This document shows, one piece after another, positions 42,386 through 48,623 of a stretch of 48,623 nt of DNA; positions within the stretch are counted from its first letter, which is position 1, and the number at the start of each line of letters is the position of its first letter. The notes beneath the pieces were generated by a model that did no database searches, was not told the DNA's origin, and saw only the letters and a list, made by a program, of their open reading frames with translations. Both the position numbers and the translations under genes were made by a program. This stretch comes from Chloroflexota bacterium (GTDB lineage: Bacteria > Chloroflexota > Anaerolineae > Anaerolineales > Villigracilaceae), in the NCBI GenBank assembly GCA_005778035.1, contig SXKT01000031.1, positions 1-48,623 of the forward strand. Direction: 5' to 3'.

Positions 42386-43111
42386 TTAAGCTACATTGGC
42401 CGCGGCGTAAAACGTTGGCACATACACCCATTCGTTTCCCTGTGGTCCTTGGAGCAAATTACTCCCAGCTTTGCCAACAATTGCAAGATCATTTTTCAGT
42501 GTGATCCCCTCCAAAGGGCTTCGCCTTTCTGCGCCATGCCACTCTGCGCCGATCACCCCGCTAAATCTTGGTGCAAGTCCGGCTGCTTGCATCCAGCCCG
42601 GCAATCGTCGGCCAGCATCCAAGCGGGCTCCTTGCTGGCGTAACGATTGGTTTTGGGCTATCCCCAAGGATGCCTGATATTCTGGCTGGTCGATCCGTGC
42701 AAGATAATCCGGCTCGGCAAAAAATGCAACCCACCCACCAGGCGCTGTCACCCTCTTCATTTCAGCGATCATGTTAATCGGATCTGCTATCCACAATAAC
42801 AGGTAATGCGCATACACCAGCCCAAAAGTTCCAGCACAAAAAGGCAAGCGCAATCCATCTGCATTGGCGAGTTTTGCCATGCTGCTTCTTTTGGATGACA
42901 TCCTTTTGGCTACGCGCAATATTTCCAGGTCGATATCCAATCCCGTCCAACCATACGGTTCCATCTCATCCTTCAACGCTCCGCTGCCGCAGCCCACTTC
43001 CAACACACGAGTCCCATCCACCAATCCCATTTTCCGCAGCAGTTGTTCCCGCATGGGGCGCGTCCAACTCGCCTGTTCTTGATATCGCTCGTGTTTTTCT
43101 TGCGTATTCAC
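42386..43111 (-). CDS. Class I SAM-dependent methyltransferase (UbiE-like)
   Basis: A 241-residue methyltransferase with motif I VLEVGCGSGALKDEM (about 36-50), motif II WTGLDIDLEILRVAK, and the post-motif LVYAHYLLLWIADP and VTAPGGWVAFFAEPDY, the pattern of small-molecule methyltransferases. Substrate unknown. The start is GTG 43111 without a Shine-Dalgarno; an AT-rich TAAAAT-like element lies just upstream. It begins 4 bases after the stop of the PolB-like gene, so it could be the last gene of that cassette, but its base composition looks closer to the surrounding chromosome, so membership is uncertain. Confidence 0.8.
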   Translation of the reverse strand: MNTQEKHERYQEQASWTRPMREQLLRKMGLVDGTRVLEVGCGSGALKDEMEPYGWTGLDIDLEILRVAKRMSSKRSSMAKLANADGLRLPFCAGTFGLVYAHYLLLWIADPINMIAEMKRVTAPGGWVAFFAEPDYLARIDQPEYQASLGIAQNQSLRQQGARLDAGRRLPGWMQAAGLAPRFSGVIGAEWHGAERRSPLEGITLKNDLAIVGKAGSNLLQGPQGNEWVYVPTFYAAANVA

Positions 43112-43115
43112 ATTT

Positions 43116-45284
43116 TTATTTTAAGCTGAATTCGTATGTTTTATTCAGTACCGGCAACCAAGAATGCTGGATGTAATCGGCCAGCAAGCGCTCGGTCATC
43201 GATGCGCCAAACACATCCAGCACACTCTCAGCGGCGCGTTCCAACAAAACGGTGTAGCGGTCTACATCCAAGTGGCGCTGGTCCACCGGTCCCAGCTCCA
43301 ACGGTTGTACGCCGGGCCGCCCGCGAGTATACACAAAACGGATGTTCTGCCCCGGGCTTACCTGCCGGCCGCTTTGCTGAAGCACTTGGGCAGCCCGTGC
43401 AGTGGGCGATAATGACCGGTAATCTTGCGGTGCCTTGCTAATACGCTGACGCACCATCAGGTCATCGGGAGATACGCGCCCGGCACGCAGGTCTGCCTTG
43501 GCACGCCGCAAAATCCGCGCCGCCTCTGGCAGGTATTGCTTTACCTGCAACAGGCTGTTGGCCTGGCCCAGGCAGTTTAGCATGGCCAATTGCACCCCTG
43601 CCACCCACAGGGGCGTATCGTGCCGGCGCAGTTCTATGCCGCGGTATTTCAGCTCGCCGTCCTGAAAAACGCCAAAATAGCGATTGGGCACCGGTATGCG
43701 CCCGTCCATCCGCGAGGGGGCAAAAGCCACCCAGCGGTATACGCCGTCCATGGCGATGGCCACGTGGGTCTTCTCCACGATCGCCTCCATCAGCGGGGTA
43801 AAGTCTTTGGCAGTGCGGTAGCCGCTTTGTTGCACAAATAGGCAATCCACGTACATGTGCAGCACCGTAAAGCCCATCTCTTCGGCGATCTCTTTGGATT
43901 GCAACAGCAGTTCGCGGCTAATATTGGTAACCGCCTCGTGCGATTCGATCTTGCCAAAGCGGGCGTTCTTGTAACCCAGGTAACCAAAGCACACCACCAA
44001 CAACCATTTCAGCGCGGCCGCCCGGGCCTTTAGCGCCTTCACGCGTTGGTCGCGCGGGTGCAGTTCTATCAGCTGCCGCTTTATCGCCAACCGTTCCTCA
44101 AGCAACGGGCGCAAGGTCTGCGGCACCAGGCCATCGGGCGCGTCCGGCTTGCCCAGCGTCTCCGGCGAGATGTTGTACTCCACCATAATGGACGGATACA
44201 TCGAGGCAAAGTCGATCTGCGCTACATTCTCGTATACTCCCACCAACGGCTGGTAGATCATGCCGCCACGGTCGGCCGCTACCAATTCCTTCAAAGACTT
44301 TGCAGATTCAGCCTGCTGCTTGATGACCGGCACCAGTACCTGCGTGCACAGGGCGGTACGCATTTGCATGGCGGTAATGCCAGCCCCCGGCGATTTGCGC
44401 GCCATCTCTTGCACCCCCAGGCCAGTGGTACGCGCCTGCTGCAACACTCCATCCACGCCATATTCGCGGAATAAAACGGCGTTTTTTCGGTCTATATGCC
44501 ACCGCCCGAACAAATGCACCTGCTGCCCGCGAAACAACACCTGCCCGTAAGTAAAATAACTGTTCGCCTTGCGCCGCAACACTTCACGGCTGGCATCGCG
44601 GTTGGGGTTAAAGGTCAGCATCGGCAAAAGCCAAGTATCACCAAAGTCGGTCAACACCAGGTCTGGGTCGTAGGTATCAAAAACAGCCTTCAGGCTCACC
44701 ATAAAGGCTCGTTGCGGCTGAAGGCGCAGGCTATACTCGGCACGGCCATGTTTTATCTTCAGGCTGTCGGGCTCACCCAAGGCGGGGTCTATGTTGGGGC
44801 TCAGTTCCAAAACGCGCAGTGGCAGGTTCATCTCCAACGGGTCCTGCTCCCCTGCCAATGGGTGTATATCACGCGCAAGGTTGCCTTCGCACTCTACCTG
44901 GCAGCGGTGCAACAGACCCACGCCGGTACGGGCATAAAAGCGCAACGGCAAGGGAACATCGGCATCGTAGTAATCCAGGCTCGGGAACTCGCGCGATATC
45001 TCCGAAAAAACATGCGGGACCTCGCCCGGATCTTGCACGGTGATGGCTATGGTATCGCGGTCGCCACTGAACAGGTCTCGCCGGGTCTGGCGCTCCAGCT
45101 TCACCGCCTGGCCGCGCAGGCGTTTCCAGGCGGCGCGCAACAGGGATGATGGGCCGGCGGCGTAAAAAGTCGCCTCAAACGGCATATGCAAAAACAAACG
45201 CTGGCCACCATCCTCCAGCAGCCACAAACTTACCCCACCCTGCCCGGCATAGATATCGATCAGCCAGCCGGTATAGGCGGTCAT
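43116..45284 (-). CDS. Divergent B-family DNA polymerase with altered active-site motifs
   Basis: A 722-residue protein with a B-family polymerase core. Motif A is intact (IDFASMYPSIM, Asp358). Motif B keeps Lys426 and a Tyr/Phe-Gly but has lost the NS pair (KWLLVVCFGYLGY). Motif C reads YVDCLFV (478-484) instead of YxDTDS: the second Asp, a metal ligand in active enzymes, is Leu482. The expected exonuclease motif I (DIE) region reads VLELSPNID, and motif II (FD) is also degenerate (DFGDTWLLP), so proofreading is probably lost as well. ATG 45284 overlaps the preceding small gene (ATGA). High GC suggests horizontal origin. Structural or regulated role at DNA, or unusual catalysis, are both possible. 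Confidence 0.82.
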   Translation of the reverse strand: MTAYTGWLIDIYAGQGGVSLWLLEDGGQRLFLHMPFEATFYAAGPSSLLRAAWKRLRGQAVKLERQTRRDLFSGDRDTIAITVQDPGEVPHVFSEISREFPSLDYYDADVPLPLRFYARTGVGLLHRCQVECEGNLARDIHPLAGEQDPLEMNLPLRVLELSPNIDPALGEPDSLKIKHGRAEYSLRLQPQRAFMVSLKAVFDTYDPDLVLTDFGDTWLLPMLTFNPNRDASREVLRRKANSYFTYGQVLFRGQQVHLFGRWHIDRKNAVLFREYGVDGVLQQARTTGLGVQEMARKSPGAGITAMQMRTALCTQVLVPVIKQQAESAKSLKELVAADRGGMIYQPLVGVYENVAQIDFASMYPSIMVEYNISPETLGKPDAPDGLVPQTLRPLLEERLAIKRQLIELHPRDQRVKALKARAAALKWLLVVCFGYLGYKNARFGKIESHEAVTNISRELLLQSKEIAEEMGFTVLHMYVDCLFVQQSGYRTAKDFTPLMEAIVEKTHVAIAMDGVYRWVAFAPSRMDGRIPVPNRYFGVFQDGELKYRGIELRRHDTPLWVAGVQLAMLNCLGQANSLLQVKQYLPEAARILRRAKADLRAGRVSPDDLMVRQRISKAPQDYRSLSPTARAAQVLQQSGRQVSPGQNIRFVYTRGRPGVQPLELGPVDQRHLDVDRYTVLLERAAESVLDVFGASMTERLLADYIQHSWLPVLNKTYEFSLK

Positions 45285-45565
45285 TCATCACTCCGCCGCG
45301 GAGACCGAATATGGCCCTTTAGGATCTCGATCTCGTTGCGCAGGTCAGTGATCTGCTTGGTTTGCTCCAGCAGCATCGCCAGCAATACCGATTCAAATGG
45401 CAGCAGGGCATCGGTTTGGCTAATGGCAGCGGTATGCTTGCGCGCGCTGGCAAACAGGCCATCAAAGGCAAACTGGTCGGCCTTGCGCAAAGTGCGCCTA
45501 AACTTGGCCATCGAGGCTTCAGCCTCATAGACCTGCTGGGTAATGGTAGGAAGTGTGCGTCCCAT
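45281..45565 (-). CDS. Small helical protein of unknown function in the PolB cassette
   Basis: A 94-residue protein, not recognised. It appears all-helical; the C-terminal half (about 55-85, FESVLLAMLLEQTKQITDLRNEIEILK) has heptad spacing compatible with a coiled coil, and the ending is basic (RSPRRSDE). No cysteine, TM segment or known motif. GGAGG precedes ATG 45565, 12 bases after the stop of the RecA-like gene, and its stop overlaps the polymerase start. The coupling makes it a likely structural partner or adaptor between the RecA-like protein and the polymerase. Confidence 0.75.
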   Translation of the reverse strand: MGRTLPTITQQVYEAEASMAKFRRTLRKADQFAFDGLFASARKHTAAISQTDALLPFESVLLAMLLEQTKQITDLRNEIEILKGHIRSPRRSDE

Positions 45566-45577
45566 TGTGATCCTCCG

Positions 45578-46135
45578 TTAGCCCATGCCGAACAAAGCGG
45601 GTTGGGTGGGGGTTTCGCCCGGCAGGGCGGGCAGGCTGTCTTGCTCAAACAACACCCGATCGGCCGCCGAGAACACCTCCTCCAATAAAAAGGCGCGTTC
45701 ATCCAAACGGGGCGGCGCCAAGGTCAGCAAAATAGGCGCGCGTGCCTTCAGCCGATCCAACTCCCGCAGGCAGGCAGCCACAATACGCAAGCACTCCTGC
45801 GGACGAACACCCTCATCAAAAAAAGTGGCCAACAAGTCCAAAACCACATACGGCTCGCGCAACGATGGGGTGCTCTCCAGCAGGGCCATCGTTTGGTAGC
45901 AGGTAAAGGCGCGCCTAACAGCCAGGCGCTGGGCCGCCTGCTCCACCTGGGTGGTTTCCATCCGCAACAGGCGCGCAACGCGGTATGGCTGAAAACGATT
46001 GCCGTTATCCAGCACGGTCACGGGGCCGCGCAACGCCAGCGCGGCAATGGCAGCAGTGGCCTGCTCGCGGGCAGCATGACGCCCGCAAAAAACCACCAGC
46101 TGGCCAGCGTTCAGGTTAGAGAGGATATCTTCCAT
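45578..46135 (-). CDS. Degenerate RecA/RadA-like (ImuA-like) protein with C-terminal clamp-binding motif
   Basis: A 185-residue protein with a RecA-fold pattern: first strand LVVFCGRHAAREQAT (residues 13-27) where the P-loop should be but without GKT/GKS, then VTVLDNGNRFQPYRVARL and a Walker-B-like YVVLDLLA (96-103). ATP binding is therefore doubtful. The C-terminus ends TQPALFGMG; QPALF (178-182) fits the bacterial beta-clamp-binding pentapeptide QxxLF. ImuA, a degenerate RecA relative in translesion operons, is the closest functional parallel; homology is inference. The start ATG 46135 lacks a spaced Shine-Dalgarno; TAGTAT ends 6 bases upstream. First gene of the cassette, high GC. Confidence 0.7.
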   Translation of the reverse strand: MEDILSNLNAGQLVVFCGRHAAREQATAAIAALALRGPVTVLDNGNRFQPYRVARLLRMETTQVEQAAQRLAVRRAFTCYQTMALLESTPSLREPYVVLDLLATFFDEGVRPQECLRIVAACLRELDRLKARAPILLTLAPPRLDERAFLLEEVFSAADRVLFEQDSLPALPGETPTQPALFGMG

Positions 46136-46244
46136 GCCCCCATACTATCGCATCGCCCCCGCCGGCAACATCCCATATCGGGGTGAATGAAGGTTGATTG
46201 TTAGGTTAACCCACCGGGGGAACTGCCAATAGTGGGTAAATAGC

Positions 46245-46275
46245 AAAAGGCCCCCACATATGGGAGCCTTTTTGT
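46245..46275 (-). terminator. Probable terminator after tRNA-Ser
   Basis: An imperfect stem with arms AAGGC/GCCTT plus an inner CCC/GGG and a 6-base loop. On the minus strand it ends in CCTTTTGC, directly after the tRNA 3' end. Confidence 0.6.
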
Positions 46276-46364
46276 TGGCGGAGAGAGCGGGATTTGAACC
46301 CGCGAACCCTTTCAGGTTACGCGCTTTCCAAGCGCGCGCGCTAAGCCAGCTACGCGACCTCTCC
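46276..46364 (-). tRNA. tRNA-Ser (GGA), CCA encoded
   Basis: The acceptor GGAGAGG pairs with TCTCTCC (G-T at the base). The anticodon loop gives GGA; a long variable arm (AACCTGAAAGGGTT) marks class II; the T-arm GCGGG-TTCAAAT-CCCGC is intact; discriminator G; the following CCA is encoded, unlike in the other two tRNAs of the window. It flanks the GC-rich PolB cassette. Confidence 0.95.
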
Positions 46365-46382
46365 GTTTAAACCAGCCCGGCT

Positions 46383-46409
46383 ATTATACCATTATTTTAA
46401 AATTGCCAA
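46383..46409 (-). promoter_or_regulatory. Probable promoter of tRNA-Ser
   Basis: On the minus strand: TTGGCA (46404-46409), a short 15-base spacer, then TATAAT (46383-46388), 18 bases before the tRNA 5' end. Confidence 0.5.
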
Positions 46410-46432
46410 CCCCAAAAGGGGCCTGGTACCGG

Positions 46433-47665
46433 CTAATATCGTTTGATAGCCAGCACGGCATTATGGCCGCCAAAGCCAAATGCATTGGTGATGGCGACAT
46501 CCACCTTGGCTTGGCGTGCCTGGTTGGGGATGTAGTCCAAGTCACAATCAGCATCAGGGGTATTGTAGTTGATGGTTGGCGGCATCACCCCGTCTCGGAT
46601 GGCGTTGACGCAAAACAGCACTTCAAGGGCGGCGGTGGCACCCATCATGTGGCCGGTCATAGACTTGGTGGAAGAGATACCCAGTTTGTAGGCATGCTGC
46701 CCAAACGCCCGTTTTAGCGCTTGGGTCTCTGCGGCATCGTTCAACGGGGTCCCAGTTCCATGCGCGTTCACATACTGCACATCTTCCAAATTAACACCGG
46801 CAGCTTGCACGGCGTTCACGATCGCCTGCGCGCCACCCTTGCCCTCGGCATCAGGGGCGGTAACATGGTAGGCATCGGCGCTGCTACTGTAACCTGCCAT
46901 CTCGGCAAAGATCTCGGCCCGGCGCGCTTTTGCAAAACTTTCTCGCTCTAAAACAACAACACCGGCGCCCTCTCCCATCACCAAGCCATCACGGTCCTTA
47001 TCGAACGGGGACGGTGTTTGGATCGGGCTGCCATTGCGGCGAGACATAGCGCCAATGCGGTCGAAGGCCGCCACACCGATCTCGCAAATGGTAAACTCCG
47101 CCGCACCGGCTACGATCACGTCCGCAACTCCGGCGCGTAGCAGATGGTAAGCGGTGCCGATCGCATCGGCACCGGTGGCACAAGCGCTCGCCACCGAAAA
47201 ACATGGGCCATGGATCCCGTGGTCAATGGCGATCAACCCTGATGCGCCGTTTGGCATTAACATCGGGATCAGGAACGGGCTAACCTTGCGGGCGCCGCTT
47301 TCGCGCATGGTGATGATGCCATCCTGCAAGGAACTCATTCCGCCGATTGCGGATGAGACGATCACACCCGCACGGGATGGATTGATCTGGTTGAAATCGA
47401 TCCCCGACTGGGCAATGGCTTGGTTGGCAGCGGCTACCGCCAACTGTTCATACCGGTCACGGCGCCGGGCTTCTTTGGCGTCCATATACTGCCCTGGGTC
47501 AAAATTTTTCAACTCTCCCGCGATCTTAACATTCCACTCGCTGGTATCAAAATGGGTTATCGGCCCAATTCCGCTGCGGCCGTTGATAATGTTATCCCAC
47601 GATTCTGTAAGGGATAAACCAGTAGGGTTAACAGTTCCCATGCCAGTAATAACGATCTTTTCCAT
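46433..47665 (-). CDS. fabF: 3-oxoacyl-ACP synthase II (KAS II)
   Basis: A 410-residue condensing enzyme elongating fatty acids from malonyl-ACP. Catalytic Cys in FSVASACATGADAIG, the two histidines in NAHGTGTPLND and SMTGHMMGATA, and the start MEKIVITGMGTVNPTGL are typical for FabF. ATG 47665 with GGAG upstream is the start; the longer open frame adds a hydrophobic leader (VFLAFSIFLQLFLIHLEL) that is non-coding shadow over the tex terminator. No other fab genes adjoin on the visible side. It is separated from tRNA-Ser by the tRNA promoter. Confidence 0.94.
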   Translation of the reverse strand: MEKIVITGMGTVNPTGLSLTESWDNIINGRSGIGPITHFDTSEWNVKIAGELKNFDPGQYMDAKEARRRDRYEQLAVAAANQAIAQSGIDFNQINPSRAGVIVSSAIGGMSSLQDGIITMRESGARKVSPFLIPMLMPNGASGLIAIDHGIHGPCFSVASACATGADAIGTAYHLLRAGVADVIVAGAAEFTICEIGVAAFDRIGAMSRRNGSPIQTPSPFDKDRDGLVMGEGAGVVVLERESFAKARRAEIFAEMAGYSSSADAYHVTAPDAEGKGGAQAIVNAVQAAGVNLEDVQYVNAHGTGTPLNDAAETQALKRAFGQHAYKLGISSTKSMTGHMMGATAALEVLFCVNAIRDGVMPPTINYNTPDADCDLDYIPNQARQAKVDVAITNAFGFGGHNAVLAIKRY

Positions 47666-47696
47666 GCTGAGCTCCAAATGAATAAGGAATAATTGC

Positions 47697-47735
47697 AAAA
47701 AAATGGAGAATGCCAAAAAGACAATCTCCATTTTT
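47697..47735 (-). terminator. Rho-independent terminator after tex
   Basis: An 11-bp or longer stem (47697-47709 with 47725-47735) and a 15-base loop; on the minus strand the stem ends in a T7 run. It lies between the tex stop (47769) and the fabF start (47665). Confidence 0.75.
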
Positions 47736-47768
47736 GTATAACACAAACGGGAACGGAAAGTAACGAAT

Positions 47769-48623
47769 TTACTTCATACCCAGGCTTATGCGCCCGCGGT
47801 CCTTCTCGATCTTTAAGATGACAATATCGATCACATCACCCACACGCAATACTGTGCCTTTTGGTATCTGGGTTCGGTGCAACAGGCCATCTTGTTTTAC
47901 GCCAATATCCACAAAGGCGCCAAAATCTACCACATTCCGTACCGTGCCCTTCAGTTCAGTGCCTTCGGTCAGGTCATCCATGCTCAAAATGTCCGAACGC
48001 AAGATCGGTTTGGGGGCATCCTCGCGCGGATCACGGCCTGGGCGCATCAATTGCTCGAATATGTCCTCCAGCGTAGGCACACCACAATCCAGCTCAGCGG
48101 CGATCTTTTTGAGTGTTTCAGGTTTTTTGGCCTCGCTAATCACTTGTTCTTTTTCAGCCAAACCCGCAAATGGGTTAAGTTTGAGGAACTCGAACAAACG
48201 GTAGGTGATCTTGTAACTTTCCGGGTGGATCGCCGTCGCGTCCAGTGCTTCAGCGCCATCCCGGATGCGCAAAAAGCCTGCGGATTGCTCAAATGCTTTT
48301 TTACCCAAACCACTGATCTCCATCAGGTCATCGCGCTTGGCAAATTTTCCATTGGCGTCGCGGTGTTGCACAATGGCGCTGGCCAATTTGGGGCCAATGC
48401 CAGATACATACTTTAGTAGCGAACTGGATGCGGTATTCACGTCCACACCAACCGCGTTTACAACGCTTTCCACTACGCTATCCAAGCTCGCGCTCAGCGC
48501 GGTTTGGTCCACATCGTGCTGGTACAATCCCACCCCGATTGATTTGGGGTCGATCTTTACCAATTCGGATAGTGGGTCTTGCGAGCGCCGGGCAATCGAA
48601 ACAGCCCCGCGGATCGAAACATC
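47769..48623 (-). CDS. tex: Tex-family RNA-binding protein, C-terminal part (partial at window end)
   Basis: The C-terminal about 285 residues of Tex; the frame is open to the window end and begins beyond it, so the internal ATG at 48563 is not the start. Visible: LVKIDPKSIGVGLYQHDV (end of the YqgF-like domain), a helix-hairpin-helix region LLKYVSGIGPKLASAIVQHR ... LMEISGLGKKAFEQSAGFLRI, and a final S1 domain GTELKGTVRNVVDFGAFVDIGVKQDGLLH ... GRISLGMK that ends the protein. Tex binds nucleic acids and modulates transcription and stress tolerance. The C-terminal Ala/Pro-rich tail of proteobacterial Tex is absent. Confidence 0.93.
   Translation of the reverse strand, partial: DVSIRGAVSIARRSQDPLSELVKIDPKSIGVGLYQHDVDQTALSASLDSVVESVVNAVGVDVNTASSSLLKYVSGIGPKLASAIVQHRDANGKFAKRDDLMEISGLGKKAFEQSAGFLRIRDGAEALDATAIHPESYKITYRLFEFLKLNPFAGLAEKEQVISEAKKPETLKKIAAELDCGVPTLEDIFEQLMRPGRDPREDAPKPILRSDILSMDDLTEGTELKGTVRNVVDFGAFVDIGVKQDGLLHRTQIPKGTVLRVGDVIDIVILKIEKDRGRISLGMK

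Noticed and set aside
46136-46275. An att site beside tRNA-Ser for the GC-rich cassette
   Set aside because: No repeat of the tRNA 3' end and no integrase gene were found within the window.
47666-47746. A longer fabF N-terminus with a hydrophobic leader
   Set aside because: The extra codons overlie the tex terminator, and ATG 47665 has its own Shine-Dalgarno and begins exactly where FabF proteins do.

Overview
The window looks like chromosomal DNA of a Chloroflexota bacterium, probably class Anaerolineae. This is inferred from gene content: a RicT/PSP1 protein, a gamma-alpha-fused 2-oxoacid:ferredoxin oxidoreductase, a detached nuoBCDI set, MoxR-DUF58 and an LIC_10190-like membrane protein. 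Base composition is near 50% GC, except for a visibly GC-richer block at about 43.1-46.1 kb. There is no prophage, IS element or CRISPR array. Three tRNAs are present: Leu-UAG, Glu-UUC and Ser-GGA.

Layout. 1-2.2 kb: the glmS 3' end, a KAS III-like enzyme and dCMP deaminase. 2.2-8.2 kb: an iron-sulfur neighbourhood with a SufR-like regulator divergent from iscX-nuoB-nuoCD-nuoI, then the carrier mrp and ricT; nuoCD carries an in-frame TAA. 8.2-16.3 kb: a PIG-L deacetylase, an M20 amidohydrolase, a GntR-type regulator leading korAB, aspartase and an EamA transporter. 16.3-22.3 kb (minus strand): argF, rocD, alanine dehydrogenase, a CoA-transferase and pyruvate kinase. With korAB and aspA these fit an organism that ferments peptides and amino acids to 2-oxoacids and acyl-CoAs with reduced ferredoxin. 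22.4-29.4 kb: an MBL hydrolase, DUF58, MoxR, rarA, hemW, a methyltransferase and an unknown gene. 29.5-38.9 kb: tRNA-Leu, trigger factor, a UvrD-like helicase, a lone cyclic-nucleotide-binding domain, a chelatase gene split by an A9 slippery tract, a polytopic membrane protein and ribosomal protein S1. 38.9-43.1 kb: an M19 dipeptidase, a membrane protein, tRNA-Glu, a YgiT-type zinc protein, deoC, lepB and a methyltransferase. 43.1-46.1 kb: a three-gene cassette described below. 46.2-48.6 kb: tRNA-Ser, fabF and the 3' part of tex.

Three observations stand out. (1) A GC-rich three-gene unit encodes a degenerate RecA-like protein ending in a beta-clamp-like QPALF motif, a small helical protein, and a B-family DNA polymerase with motif A intact but motifs B and C damaged. 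It recalls the ImuA/ImuB/DnaE2 mutasome but is built on PolB, and is the best candidate here for an undescribed system. (2) The chlI/chlD-type chelatase gene has a -1 shift exactly at A AAA AAA G, matching programmed frameshifting known for chlD genes. (3) The fused nuoCD gene is interrupted by one TAA at a conserved hydrophobic position with the frame kept on both sides.

No stretch longer than 300 bases lacks a gene. The longest gap, 10132-10358, holds only a possible AT-rich operator/promoter region.
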